A stretch of DNA of 64,000 nucleotides. Origin: Prevotella sp. P3-122 (lineage in GTDB: Bacteria; Bacteroidota; Bacteroidia; Bacteroidales; Bacteroidaceae). The notes under the pieces were generated by a model, which saw only the letters and a program-made list of their open reading frames with translations, made no database searches and was not told the DNA's origin. The stretch covers positions 62,001 to 126,000 of the forward strand of contig NZ_NPJH01000024.1 of NCBI RefSeq assembly GCF_002251365.1. Direction: 5' to 3'. Shown here one piece after another: positions 51,056-60,096 of this stretch (the stretch's first letter is position 1; every line of letters starts with the position of its first letter). A program made the translations under genes and the position numbers.

Positions 51056-51817
51056 TTATTTGTGCATGGAAAAAGAGGCGCGGTTGCGTTCTCCATTCTT
51101 CTTCTGTTCATTCCATAATTCTTCTGTATATTCCTCTTCAGGCACATAGTCAAGATTTCCGTCATTGTCCATGACCCAACAGCCGTAACACCCAAAGGTG
51201 TACTTGTCCCACTCTCGCTTGGTGTTCTCCTTCCACTTCTGACTGTCGCCTTGATTAATCCTTATTCCGGTCTTGTCGTTCAGGTCAATACCCACCGTCA
51301 CCTGTTCATCCTCCATGATGAGCGTGAGCGGCTCACCCTTCTGCATAACTGTCAGTTCTGCCGAACTCAGGTTCAGCTCATCCTTCAGCACTTCCAAGTT
51401 GCGCCCGATGACAGGCGTAGGCACGGACATCACCTGATTGGTCTCCGTGTCAATCTGCACAAAAGCCTTGCTGCTTCTGCCTTCCGCATCCTTCACGTCG
51501 GCAAGGATAGCCTTTCCAGCCTGCAAGTCCTCCTGCTGTTCCTGAGTAAAAGCCTCCAACGGTGACTTCTCCAACTGCGGATAGAACACCACATCCACCT
51601 TGCCGTCCTCCATACGGACTAACGCAAATCGGGTGCGGCTCTTCAACGTCTCGCCCTCATCATTAGTCACCTGAATGGGCAGCAACGGCGAACGTCGTCC
51701 CTGACCAATATCTTCCAATGCCCACAAGGGCAGGTCTTCAATCTTTTCCTGTGTGAGACCAAAACGAGCCAGTGTCTGATAAGGCACCTCGCTCTCTTCA
51801 AATCGTACTTGCTTCAT
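51056..51817 (-). CDS. DUF4099/DUF3945 protein
   Basis: 253 residues. MKQVRFEESEVPYQTLARFG then LTQEKIEDLPLWALEDIGQG are DUF4099 hallmarks; the middle (TRFALVRMEDGKVDVVFYPQ, AFTQEQQEDLQAGKAILADV) is DUF3945. It starts the long minus-strand operon and lies just downstream of a strong -7 box (51849-51857). The C-terminus CYGCWVMDNDGNLDYVPEEE is unassigned. Function unknown; common beside transfer genes. Confidence 0.8.
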   Translation of the reverse strand: MKQVRFEESEVPYQTLARFGLTQEKIEDLPLWALEDIGQGRRSPLLPIQVTNDEGETLKSRTRFALVRMEDGKVDVVFYPQLEKSPLEAFTQEQQEDLQAGKAILADVKDAEGRSSKAFVQIDTETNQVMSVPTPVIGRNLEVLKDELNLSSAELTVMQKGEPLTLIMEDEQVTVGIDLNDKTGIRINQGDSQKWKENTKREWDKYTFGCYGCWVMDNDGNLDYVPEEEYTEELWNEQKKNGERNRASFSMHK

Positions 51818-51848
51818 ACTTTATCTTTGAATTTAAAATTAAACTCAT

Positions 51849-52033
51849 GCAAAGTTATATACCTATTCAGAGACAAGCAGAATTACATAAGATAATGCGT
51901 GCTATTTTTGACGATTATTATTATTTGAGTTTGATTTCTGCTCAAAAATCAAACTCGATTGCTATATTATGTTACAATCTTCTTGTCTTCCCTTTGTTCA
52001 TTATGCCAGTCCAATAATTGCTTGTTAACTTTG
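51849..52033. promoter_or_regulatory. Divergent promoter region with 11-bp inverted repeat
   Basis: TAACTTTGC on the minus strand (51849-51857) drives the long minus-strand operon. TAACTTTG at 52026-52033 drives the M23 gene on the plus strand. Between them GAGTTTGATTT (51927-51937) and AAATCAAACTC (51946-51956) form a perfect inverted repeat, a candidate operator. Confidence 0.65.
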
Positions 52034-52037
52034 CACC

Positions 52038-52703
52038 ATGAAACGATTTCTACTCATCACAATAGCAGCAATATTCTGTTCATCAGCGACAGTATTCGCC
52101 CAGTTCAACACCGTCACGCAGACCAACGCACACCGCAAGGCTATGCCAAAAACGACGCAGTCCACAACACCCGAGCAACAGCCCCCGTGCTCGACGCATC
52201 AGCGGAGAGACTCTCTTACCTTTACCCAAATACAAACCCAAACGGAGCAGACCGACCGCCTCCTGGCACTTGTCAGTCCACTCCGTCACATATCTGTCAC
52301 CAGCCCTTTCGGCTATCGCAGAGACCCATTCATTAAAAGAAAAACCACACACAACGGACTTGATTTGAAGGCAAACTACGAACCTGCATACGCCATGATG
52401 CACGGCGAAGTCATCAAGGTAGGCAAGGACAAACGTTCAGGCCTCTATGTCACCCTCCGTCACGGCGACTTCACCGTCAGCTATTGCCACCTCTCTCAGG
52501 CCCTCGTTACCCAAGGCTCCCATGTCCGTCCCGGCACCATCATCGCCCTGACAGGAAACAGTGGACGTAGCACTGGCCCACATCTTCATTTGACACTAAA
52601 AAAGGATGGCAAAAACATCAATCCTGCCATCCTGCTTAATCTCATTAAGCAAACATCTATGAGCAATATGTTTGCCGAGAACACTGCCAATCCTGAAACC
52701 TAA
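52038..52703 (+). CDS. Exported M23 peptidase
   Basis: 221 residues with a signal peptide (MKRFLLITIAAIFCSSATVF). The M23 metal motifs THNGLDLKANYEPAY and STGPHLHLTLKKDG are intact, so it should cleave peptidoglycan cross-links in the periplasm. The -7 box ends 5 bases before the ATG, so the transcript is close to leaderless. Its 3' end overlaps the convergent WG-repeat gene by 4 bases. Confidence 0.85.
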   Translation: MKRFLLITIAAIFCSSATVFAQFNTVTQTNAHRKAMPKTTQSTTPEQQPPCSTHQRRDSLTFTQIQTQTEQTDRLLALVSPLRHISVTSPFGYRRDPFIKRKTTHNGLDLKANYEPAYAMMHGEVIKVGKDKRSGLYVTLRHGDFTVSYCHLSQALVTQGSHVRPGTIIALTGNSGRSTGPHLHLTLKKDGKNINPAILLNLIKQTSMSNMFAENTANPET

Positions 52704-53905
52704 TCAATCCTTTGACCTTTACCATTCAGTATCACACCATCTTCGCCATTGTCCTTACAAAGGTATATGTCATAACCTATTGCCTGGATGCTACAGTATG
52801 AAGGAGGTGTGATGACCTTGCCGTCTGCGCTCATCAGTCCATACCATCCGCTCTCTGCCTCATAGCGTCGGCATCTTGCCATCTTTTCAACCGGCAACGG
52901 CTCTATGTTCTCCGTCTCACTGGTGAGTGTGCCTTCCTCATTGTAATTCTTAGAGGTGGAGTAGCGTAACTCATCAGATTCGTAGGTCATATAACTTACG
53001 TCATTGATATAGAAGTCATTTATTATCTTACCGCTATGGTCATAACGTTGAATGATGTGGTTGCTGAGAGTAACACTGATATATTCGCTGCTTACCCAAA
53101 TTTGACCTTTCGTGAACGGAATGACCGTATTCAGCGTGCTGTCCAATACGCTCTTGCCTTCTCCGTTATCAATAATCCAGAAGCTTTTGGAAGATTCGAT
53201 GGAGAAATAATCAGGCTTCAACACCCACTTGCCCTGCTTGTCCAGCAGTCCGAAACGGTCACGGCGTTCATTGTGTACAATACAGCGGTTGTTGTGGAAC
53301 ACATAACCCTCTGCTCCCGGTATATAAGGAATCTGTGGGTCTATCACCACCTTACCCGATGCATCAATAAACTTGATCCACCCTCCGTCATCCACCGAAG
53401 CCAGTCCGTCGGAAAATATCCAGGCATGATCGTACTTCGGCTCAATGACAGATTTGCCGGTGAACATATTGAAATATCCGCGCTTCTTGCCGTCACTATA
53501 GCAAATAAGTGAGTCCATGCCCAGTGGCTTTGCTATCCACCTGATTCCCGTAATGGTCTTCTTGCCGTCAGCAGTCTTCAGGAAACCGTCTTCATCGTAG
53601 TAGGTGTAATAGGTGACATTGCGGGAGATGTACTGCGTGTCGTAATACGAGTCATCAAAATGCTTGTTTACCTCCAACCGATAGCATGCAGTACGACAGA
53701 AATCCCAACCTGCGGCTATGGCAAGCAACAGCATCAGAAAGGCAAAACAGCTACCTACCGTGCGACGGAGAATCTTGCCATACTTGGAGTCATCCCTCAT
53801 GCCCAATATTACCGTAAACCAGTTGGCGATGCCGGCAAGGAGAGCGGTTAACCCATGCCAGAACAGGACGAAAGCTCTTTTCATTGATGTTATCTTTGTT
53901 CTCAT
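52700..53905 (-). CDS. WG-repeat protein with N-terminal membrane anchor
   Basis: 401 residues. After a basic N-terminus, hydrophobic segments (FWHGLTALLAGIANWFTVIL and FAFLMLLLAIAAGWDF) anchor it in the membrane. The rest contains WG-type repeats (SVIEPKYDHAWIFSDGLASV, DKQGKWVLKPDYFSIE, YGLMSADGKVITPPSYCSI). WG repeats form propeller-like surfaces for protein binding. It overlaps the VWA gene by 4 bases. Function unknown. Confidence 0.75.
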   Translation of the reverse strand: MRTKITSMKRAFVLFWHGLTALLAGIANWFTVILGMRDDSKYGKILRRTVGSCFAFLMLLLAIAAGWDFCRTACYRLEVNKHFDDSYYDTQYISRNVTYYTYYDEDGFLKTADGKKTITGIRWIAKPLGMDSLICYSDGKKRGYFNMFTGKSVIEPKYDHAWIFSDGLASVDDGGWIKFIDASGKVVIDPQIPYIPGAEGYVFHNNRCIVHNERRDRFGLLDKQGKWVLKPDYFSIESSKSFWIIDNGEGKSVLDSTLNTVIPFTKGQIWVSSEYISVTLSNHIIQRYDHSGKIINDFYINDVSYMTYESDELRYSTSKNYNEEGTLTSETENIEPLPVEKMARCRRYEAESGWYGLMSADGKVITPPSYCSIQAIGYDIYLCKDNGEDGVILNGKGQRID

Positions 53906-54627
53906 TTTCCTTCCTCCTCATCAAAAGCTTCGTCTGCCATACTGGTATATAGATTGTGCCGCTCCTCTGCCGACATGGGTGCAGCGCATCCGTCAGCCTC
54001 CTGCATCTTCATGCACGAGAGACGTGAGTAGAAATTCATGCGCGTACTGGTGTCCTTGTCCATCGAGGCACGTGTGCCCTCGTGGCTATAGGCAAAGTTG
54101 CGTGAGTTGCGTATGGAGAGGTTCATCGCCACCTCCACGGAATCCTGGTTTGCACCCATATAGGTGAATGTCCATCCCTCACCACGCAGACGCTCCACAA
54201 GTTCCTTGATGGTCTTGCCGTTGTACTCGTGCGAGGCATTCTCCATGCCGTCGGTGATGATGGTCACAACCACCACGCTGTCCTCAATCTCCTTGACATG
54301 CTTGCGCATAGCGGTGAGCGTAATGCCCATGGCATCATACAACGGTGTGGTGCAGCAGGGCTGGAAATCCTCCATCTTCAGCGGATGGGCATCCGCCACA
54401 GGCGTTTTGTCAAACACGTGCTTCGTCTCACAGCTACAGAATGTGACCAATGTCACAAAATGGTCTTGTGTCTCTTCAAACTTCTCCTGAGCCTTCTTGA
54501 TACCTGCCAAGGTCTCGTTGAAACCTTCCACGGCAGCCTGACGAATACATTCCATCGAACCGCTACGGTCGAGGATAATCACATTGAAGACTTTAGTCTT
54601 TGTGATATTCATTTCTTTCTGTTCCAT
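53902..54627 (-). CDS. VWA-domain protein
   Basis: 241 residues. FNVIILDRSGSMECIRQAAV has the metal-ion-dependent adhesion site DxSxS at residues 20-24; CCTTPLYDAMGITL has the conserved T, and VVTIITDGMENASH the D. There is no signal peptide, so it is cytoplasmic. VWA proteins often work with AAA+ ATPases as substrate-recruiting partners; an AAA+ gene lies in the same operon (56964). The operon order supports that pairing. Confidence 0.85.
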   Translation of the reverse strand: MEQKEMNITKTKVFNVIILDRSGSMECIRQAAVEGFNETLAGIKKAQEKFEETQDHFVTLVTFCSCETKHVFDKTPVADAHPLKMEDFQPCCTTPLYDAMGITLTAMRKHVKEIEDSVVVVTIITDGMENASHEYNGKTIKELVERLRGEGWTFTYMGANQDSVEVAMNLSIRNSRNFAYSHEGTRASMDKDTSTRMNFYSRLSCMKMQEADGCAAPMSAEERHNLYTSMADEAFDEEEGK

Positions 54628-54666
54628 AATTATTATTGAATTGGTTTTGATTCGTTCTTTTGTTTG

Positions 54667-55959
54667 TTACTCACTTCTGTATTCTTCGATGTCTTTGAAC
54701 TCATTGACTGCGGCAGAGCCATATTCTTGTACGAGATAGTCATACTTGTCTACCGGAATTCCTCTGCTAAATATGTTTTTCTTATGATTCAGAAACGCTC
54801 TGATGTCTGTCTTCAACTGCCAAAGCACATAGTTTGAACAGCTGAGTGGAGTCGCAGTGAATATGAAGTATGTTACGATGAATGAGATTGGAATCCAACG
54901 CAGGTTGTTACCTTTACGCACTATAAGGTAAATACACACCGCATAAGACCATAGGTTAAGGAGCACGATATAGCAACGTTGAATCGTTACTCCATAGTCA
55001 ATGATTCGTCGCCCGATGGCTATCGTAATCAACAGCTGCAAAGGCAGAAGCAACAACGGAATATGCGAATGAATGCTTTTCCATGTCTTGCCAGTCTCAT
55101 TGACCTTTGTATTGGCAACAATGATATAGCATAGTAATCCAAATCCCGTAAGAGTACAGCATATCAGCGAGATATATCCACGAGGCAGCTCGAAGGAGAA
55201 TAGGATAATCAGCATATAAAGATACATTACGAGAATCGCATAGGCGAATAATCCTAACAGACACTTGTGATAGTCCTGAAATTCAGATACTTTTTCTTTG
55301 ATTGATGTAAGCTTCTTGCCTGTAGGTTCCCGACGCAGGAAATCAAACATGCAGAACACGAAGGGAAGTATAAGTCCAATAACCTTTAATAGGAGAGTTG
55401 GGCATTTTAAATCTGTCATAAGACTGAGCGGTACGTACAACAGACAGAATGCTATCACCAAACACATAGACACTCCTGCAGCACTACATACAGCTATAAG
55501 GAGATCAAGGAACAACTTCTTGGTATTGTTCCACAGAATCTGGTCTTTGCATTTGCCTATCACAGGAAACAGGGCTACGGAGGCTATTGAGGTCAGTACC
55601 AGAGCATACGGGGTTGATACATGGAGAATGTGAATACTGTCCTGCCAGTATATATACGCCCACTCTGATACGAGAAATACCTGCGTTGCTATATTCCACA
55701 TCTTTGCTTTCCGTTTATCCTCAACTATAGAGGCAAGTTTCGTCATGCCTGTTGAAGCAAACATTGCAGATGCAAGGAACACCATGGTAATCTCGAACGT
55801 AGATATTGAGATGTTCCAGTGGTATTCGGTTTTCAGCATACTGGCAAACCAGCACAAAGCGAACAGCAATACATATACCACGGAAAGAGGGAAACGCTTG
55901 CATGGTTTTGCAAGGATCAAGACCTTCCAAAACTTTGTAGATGAGAATATTCGTGTCAT
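54667..55959 (-). CDS. Polytopic membrane protein
   Basis: 430 residues with about nine to ten hydrophobic helices (for example VVYVLLFALCWFASML, FLDLLIAVCSAAGVSMCLVI, IPLLLLPLQLLITIAIG) and a charged C-terminal tail ending EEYRSE. Not recognised. It lies between the VWA gene and the pair of small acidic genes, in the same direction. Confidence 0.6.
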   Translation of the reverse strand: MTRIFSSTKFWKVLILAKPCKRFPLSVVYVLLFALCWFASMLKTEYHWNISISTFEITMVFLASAMFASTGMTKLASIVEDKRKAKMWNIATQVFLVSEWAYIYWQDSIHILHVSTPYALVLTSIASVALFPVIGKCKDQILWNNTKKLFLDLLIAVCSAAGVSMCLVIAFCLLYVPLSLMTDLKCPTLLLKVIGLILPFVFCMFDFLRREPTGKKLTSIKEKVSEFQDYHKCLLGLFAYAILVMYLYMLIILFSFELPRGYISLICCTLTGFGLLCYIIVANTKVNETGKTWKSIHSHIPLLLLPLQLLITIAIGRRIIDYGVTIQRCYIVLLNLWSYAVCIYLIVRKGNNLRWIPISFIVTYFIFTATPLSCSNYVLWQLKTDIRAFLNHKKNIFSRGIPVDKYDYLVQEYGSAAVNEFKDIEEYRSE

Positions 55960-55979
55960 AATTTCATATCTGATAAGAT

Positions 55980-56372
55980 TTACATTAATTCAGCTTTTGC
56001 CTTGTAATATGTAGAACGCACCATGCCGAGGATGCCCAGTACATGCTCCACGTTGCTCTTCAGGCTCTCCATGTCGGTATAGAAGAACTCGCAGCTGGCT
56101 GACACGCTTTTCAATGTCTGGTCAATATACACCTTGGCAAGCTTTACTTCACGACTCACCTTGTTGCAGACAGCCAGTGTGAGGGTTTCCTCTCCTTCGT
56201 TCACTTCGGAGAACTGGGGCAGAATAGCCGAAATATACTGCTCTTCCTCCTGACCCGTCAAAAAGAAGATGCTTTTCATCTGGAAGCGGACGCAAATGTC
56301 ACCGTCATCATCCACATGAGGCTTGTAACCGAGGCCCTCGATAGCCTCTAATATCATTTCTTTCTTTGTCAT
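55980..56372 (-). CDS. Small YbjN/chaperone-like protein, paralogue of 56389
   Basis: 130 residues from MTKKEMILEAIEGLGYKPHV; a longer upstream frame overlaps the previous gene and is less likely. DDDGDICVRFQMKSIFFLTG and LTLAVCNKVSREVKLAKVYI give the alternating alpha-beta pattern of YbjN and type III chaperone-like folds. It resembles the protein of the next gene. Probably a binding partner of the AAA+ or VWA protein. Confidence 0.6.
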   Translation of the reverse strand: MTKKEMILEAIEGLGYKPHVDDDGDICVRFQMKSIFFLTGQEEEQYISAILPQFSEVNEGEETLTLAVCNKVSREVKLAKVYIDQTLKSVSASCEFFYTDMESLKSNVEHVLGILGMVRSTYYKAKAELM

Positions 56373-56388
56373 AGTCTTTCCCTCCTGT

Positions 56389-56862
56389 TTATTCGATATC
56401 TTCATCATCTGCAATTTCCTCTGTAACAATCTCCTCAGCACTTTCAATAGTGTCATCAGCGGAGGAATCGTTTGCCATCGTTTCCTCAATCTCTGCCATC
56501 GCCTTGCGAGCAAAGACAAGTCCTGCCTCCAAGTGAAGTATCATGCGTGAGATTACCGTCATCAGGTCTTCCTCGCCAAACAGTTCACGCTCATAGAACA
56601 ACCAGACGCTGTTCCCAAGCATATAGGTCTTGACATACTTCAACGTGGAGTTGATCTTCTCCAACAAGGCGCAAATCTGCAACATCCTGTCTTCCTCCAC
56701 CTCAATAATGCCAGGAAGTGCAATGTTGAGAAACTCTTCATCGTTCTCATTGTACATGTACAGCAGGTTCAATCCCTCGTAGTTGAAACAGTAACCCATG
56801 TCTTCCTCTTCTTCTAACTTGAAACCCAAGTCTCTGAATGTTTCCAAAATCTTCTCTTTCAT
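56389..56862 (-). CDS. Small acidic YbjN/chaperone-like protein
   Basis: 157 residues. KILETFRDLGFKLEEEEDMG then YCFNYEGLNLLYMYNENDEE and ICALLEKINSTLKYVKTYML are similar in layout to the neighbouring 55980 protein. A strongly acidic tail (SADDTIESAEEIVTEEIADD) is extra. Probably cytoplasmic. Function inferred only as partner of the AAA+/VWA module. Confidence 0.6.
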   Translation of the reverse strand: MKEKILETFRDLGFKLEEEEDMGYCFNYEGLNLLYMYNENDEEFLNIALPGIIEVEEDRMLQICALLEKINSTLKYVKTYMLGNSVWLFYERELFGEEDLMTVISRMILHLEAGLVFARKAMAEIEETMANDSSADDTIESAEEIVTEEIADDEDIE

Positions 56863-56892
56863 AAATTCTCAATTTATAGACTGTAGGCTTCG

Positions 56893-56923
56893 CCTCGGCA
56901 TAAAGCAAGCTTTCTGCTCTCGG
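56893..56923. repeat. Intergenic repeat element, shorter copy
   Basis: CCTCGGCATAAAGCAAGCTT then TCTGCTCTCGGC: same frame of CTCGGCA and CTGCTCTCG as the repeats at 45966 and 49114, with a different inner stem (AAAGC/GCTTT). Confidence 0.5.
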
Positions 56924-56963
56924 CTTGCACTACAGTTCATATCTTTCTTATTTTGATTATTAT

Positions 56964-57941
56964 TCATCTAAAACCTATAGTGGCGTGGCGACAGCCCTCA
57001 TCCTTTGGAGAGAACTCACTCCTCACTCGCTCGTATTCCCGCAGGTCTCTGCCACTGACAGAAGGACGCTTCTTGGAAATGACTTCTTCGAGCAGAGTCT
57101 GGCTGATAAGCTGGTACTCGTCTGTGCAGCCCTTGATAGTGGCATTGAACATCTTTCTTGCCGCCGACCTCACTATGTAACTGATGTCGCTGCAGTTATA
57201 GCCCTCTGTCAGCTCTGCCAGTCGGTTGATGTCAATCCCCCCATCCGAGGGAAGTTTAGAGAGTGCCAACGAGAACAGACTCTTGCGGGCTTCCTTGTCG
57301 GGCATGTCTATATATACCATCTCGTCGATACGTCCTGTCCGTAGCACAGCCTTGTCGATGCGTTCGGGATGGTTGGTGGCAGCAAGGACATAGACACCAC
57401 GTTCGGAGGCATTGTTAAGCATACAGAGAAACTCGTTGACCTCACTGTCATAGTGTTGGTTTGCCTCGTCCCCGGAACGTTTCGGCACCATGGCATCAAA
57501 CTCATCGAAGAACAGCAGTGTGGGAGCTTTTTTCTCTGCGTCTTTGAATACTTCGCCTATCTTCTGCTGTGTTCCGTGTACCCAAGTACAGGCGAGGTCG
57601 TCAGGCACGATCTTCATGAAGTTGATGCCTATCTCCTCGGCCATCTTCTCGGCGAAGAACGTCTTGCCGCAACCAGCAGGACCATAAAAGAGCATGGAGG
57701 GTGGCTTGATGCCATACACCTCGGCGCACTTGCGGTTCTTCAGAACGTTGATGAAACCTTCTGTCACGAACTCCTTCAGCTCATTCATGCCCGCAATGTC
57801 TCCAAACCCATGCCCTTTGACTTTCTTCTCTGCCACAGGCTTGTGCTCAGCCTCTTTTGCGGGGGCTGTCTTCTGTTCTGTTACCGGCTGTCCTCCGCAT
57901 ATGCGGCGTAACCAGTCTTTCTCGGCTTCTGATGTCTGCAT
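56964..57941 (-). CDS. AAA+ ATPase (classical AAA clade)
   Basis: 325 residues. After a charged linker, GHGFGDIAGMNELKEFV starts the module; Walker A FYGPAGCGKTFF is at 85-96, Walker B LLFFDEFDAM at 142-151, and the second-region-of-homology reads AATNHPERIDKAVLRTGRID. A short helical lid follows. Related to FtsH/p97-type unfoldases but without protease or N-terminal adaptor domain. It is the first gene of the operon with the VWA, membrane, WG and YbjN-like genes, and probably remodels a partner. Confidence 0.88.
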   Translation of the reverse strand: MQTSEAEKDWLRRICGGQPVTEQKTAPAKEAEHKPVAEKKVKGHGFGDIAGMNELKEFVTEGFINVLKNRKCAEVYGIKPPSMLFYGPAGCGKTFFAEKMAEEIGINFMKIVPDDLACTWVHGTQQKIGEVFKDAEKKAPTLLFFDEFDAMVPKRSGDEANQHYDSEVNEFLCMLNNASERGVYVLAATNHPERIDKAVLRTGRIDEMVYIDMPDKEARKSLFSLALSKLPSDGGIDINRLAELTEGYNCSDISYIVRSAARKMFNATIKGCTDEYQLISQTLLEEVISKKRPSVSGRDLREYERVRSEFSPKDEGCRHATIGFR

Positions 57942-58035
57942 TTTTCAATCCTCCACTGTTTTGTTTTACTTCTATGATAAGAGAGTGGCATTTGTAACCA
58001 TTGTCTATCATCTAACACTACTTTCTACCGAAAAA

Positions 58036-58087
58036 AATATCCCTTTGGTCTATTGTGCCTGTTTGCCACATTAGCCAAAGGGATATT
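58036..58087 (-). terminator. Intrinsic terminator of the NrtR operon
   Basis: AATATCCCTTTGG and CCAAAGGGATATT form a 13-bp stem; on the minus strand the second arm runs into seven T. It lies just after the phosphatase gene (stop at 58109) and ahead of the AAA+ gene, so it separates two operons. Confidence 0.85.
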
Positions 58088-58108
58088 ATCATTGCATTCA
58101 TGCAATCT

Positions 58109-58591
58109 TCAATCTTCAGGCTTTGGTGGCTGTAGTTTCCACTGCTCTACCAATCGTTTACAACCTTTTTCAATGTGTTTAGCCACACGACGATATACAG
58201 CTGCAGTCTGATAATGAGGGTCTTCCACATTACCATCTTCATCCAATGCCATCTTATTGAACAGAACTATTCGGTTCCAATGGCTATAGTCCAATACTCG
58301 TGTTATGGCATCATGGTGACGCTCGTCAAACACAATGATTGCATCAGCAGTCATTAGTTTTTCACGTGTCATAACCGTGGTAGTACCGCATAAATCATAG
58401 CCCAATTCCTTCGCCACATCCACCATCGCAGCATCACGAGGATTCTCGCCCCAGTCCAATGTGCCCAATGAAAATACTTCGATGCCATTCATTCCGGCAT
58501 CTGCCAAGAGTTTCTTCGTCACACTTTCTGCGAATGGTGACCTACAGGCATTGCCTGTACATACAAAGCAAATCTTATAGTTCATGTTCAT
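58109..58591 (-). CDS. Low-molecular-weight tyrosine phosphatase
   Basis: 160 residues. KICFVCTGNACRSPFAE carries the catalytic C11-x5-R17 loop, and NVEDPHYQTAAVYRRVAKHI the DP-loop aspartate. The fold is complete and should be active. Its start overlaps the stop of the upstream phosphatase by 4 bases. LMW-PTPs dephosphorylate proteins or, in the arsenate reductase branch, reduce arsenate; the phosphatase reading fits the context better. Confidence 0.88.
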   Translation of the reverse strand: MNMNYKICFVCTGNACRSPFAESVTKKLLADAGMNGIEVFSLGTLDWGENPRDAAMVDVAKELGYDLCGTTTVMTREKLMTADAIIVFDERHHDAITRVLDYSHWNRIVLFNKMALDEDGNVEDPHYQTAAVYRRVAKHIEKGCKRLVEQWKLQPPKPED

Positions 58592-59517
58592 TCGAAATTA
58601 CGGTTTACATCAAACAAATGCTTTTTACGTCTGAGAAACTCTGCCTCATAGTCAGCTGGCAGCCCCAGCATGGCAAGCTCGTTGGGAGTGATAGCCTTGA
58701 TAATGCTGTTGAGCCTTGCGGCAATGTCATTGCAGCGGAACTCCTTTTTCTCCACATAGCGATGCCCTCTCATCTCCGGCACCTCTTCGAACGGCACGGA
58801 AGGGTGCATCACATAGTAAAGTGCGATTGCAATGTCTGTGCGGTGTCTGCCCATGGCACAGGCAATATAGAAGCTACCCTTGTCCATCAGTTCGAACAGC
58901 AGCGGAAGTGAGCTGATAATCTGGTGAACGTCCGTATTCCTGCTGTCGATGGGCAGACTGTGGTATTCAAGTCCTGCATCTGCTACATTGCGGTCGTAGC
59001 GATCGGTGTGGTCTGCTGTGCGGAGGTCGATGATGACCTTTACACCGGCATCACGCACCTTTGCCAACAGCCAGTTGCTGCCACGTCCCGACATTGTTCT
59101 GCCTCTCACTCCTTTGTCATACACAGGGGCAAGGTCAACAATAGGGTACCGCTTCAATGCCTCATACAAAGCATTGGGCTTATTGACCAATGAAAGTTTG
59201 TTCACATCATATTGGTTCTCTTGGACAACCTTGTTTTGGGCATTCTTTCCCACATGCCATCCATCGCACCATGCGCACTTATAGACAGAGAAATGTACAC
59301 CATGCTTTTCGCTCATTGCCTTGGCTGCCTTCATTGCAACAGCTTTCGTGGGGTAAGACATCTTAGGCTTACCGCTTCCGCGTGCTATATGGCTGTATCT
59401 GCTAAAAATGCCGAAGGCGTTGTGCGTCACGAAGATGTTTCTCCAAGCACCTTTGCGAGTCAACTGGTCATATATGGATAAAAACAGATTCTTGATCCTC
59501 ATCTCATTAATCCTCAT
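58588..59517 (-). CDS. Tyrosine/dual-specificity phosphatase-like protein
   Basis: 309 residues. FYIACAMGRHRTDIAIALYY holds the Cx5R(T) phosphatase loop, with alanine where HCxxGxxR has histidine. KVIIDLRTADHTDRYDRN is the preceding conserved region. The N-terminus contains VYKCAWCDGWHVGK, a possible zinc ribbon. ATGA overlaps link it to both neighbours. Probably a phosphatase of unknown substrate; activity is slightly uncertain because of the His change. Confidence 0.75.
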   Translation of the reverse strand: MRINEMRIKNLFLSIYDQLTRKGAWRNIFVTHNAFGIFSRYSHIARGSGKPKMSYPTKAVAMKAAKAMSEKHGVHFSVYKCAWCDGWHVGKNAQNKVVQENQYDVNKLSLVNKPNALYEALKRYPIVDLAPVYDKGVRGRTMSGRGSNWLLAKVRDAGVKVIIDLRTADHTDRYDRNVADAGLEYHSLPIDSRNTDVHQIISSLPLLFELMDKGSFYIACAMGRHRTDIAIALYYVMHPSVPFEEVPEMRGHRYVEKKEFRCNDIAARLNSIIKAITPNELAMLGLPADYEAEFLRRKKHLFDVNRNFE

Positions 59518-60062
59518 ATATAGTAAAAATTCTTGTAATTGAATGTGGTCAAGGGTGAGTGGACATCATCCATTGCCAACATCCGTTTAGGTATCTCGCT
59601 CAGGGGGATTCTTTCATCAAGTAATGTCCTCAGCCTACGGGCCAATTTCACATTCTCACGGTCAAGTTCCTCCTGTGTTGTCTCTACCTGACATAATAGA
59701 GCCTCACTTAGTTCAGAAACTATCATCCCCGAAAACAAACCATGCAAGCCTTCTGCACGGGCAAACTGGTCGGCATTGCACCATACAGCTACTATGTTGC
59801 ATCCATGCCTCCGAAGATGATATGCGTGGGGATGCCCCACAATTATCTTATCAAATCCCTCCTTGCTGTCATCTTTGCGGAAAAATAGACCTTTGTCTGA
59901 GCCATGTCCCAGAAACATGATACGCTCCTGCGTAGAGACATAATGCAACAGATGCCCCATCTCTTTTGTTGAACGGCAGTCGGCAACCACTTGTGCTTCC
60001 AGCCCGTCATATAGGGATGAAAGCATCGCCGTGGTTTTGTCTTTTGGATGTATCACTAACAT
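59514..60062 (-). CDS. Caspase/CHAT-like peptidase candidate
   Basis: 182 residues. IMFLGHGSDKGLFF gives His53-Gly, and CNIVAVWCNADQFA gives Cys95 after a hydrophobic strand, the histidine-cysteine dyad layout of the caspase clan including CHAT. GLHGLFSGMIVSELSEALLC follows, as in those folds. No other domain is present. Substrate unknown. It lies in the NrtR operon, overlapping the next gene by 4 bases. The call is motif based and tentative. Confidence 0.55.
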   Translation of the reverse strand: MLVIHPKDKTTAMLSSLYDGLEAQVVADCRSTKEMGHLLHYVSTQERIMFLGHGSDKGLFFRKDDSKEGFDKIIVGHPHAYHLRRHGCNIVAVWCNADQFARAEGLHGLFSGMIVSELSEALLCQVETTQEELDRENVKLARRLRTLLDERIPLSEIPKRMLAMDDVHSPLTTFNYKNFYYI

Positions 60063-60096
60063 GTTTTTTTACTTATTATTTCTCCTGTAAAAGCCA

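Noticed and set aside
52038..52703. M23 gene considered as part of the long minus-strand transfer operon
   Set aside because: It is on the opposite strand with its own promoter, so it is a separate unit.
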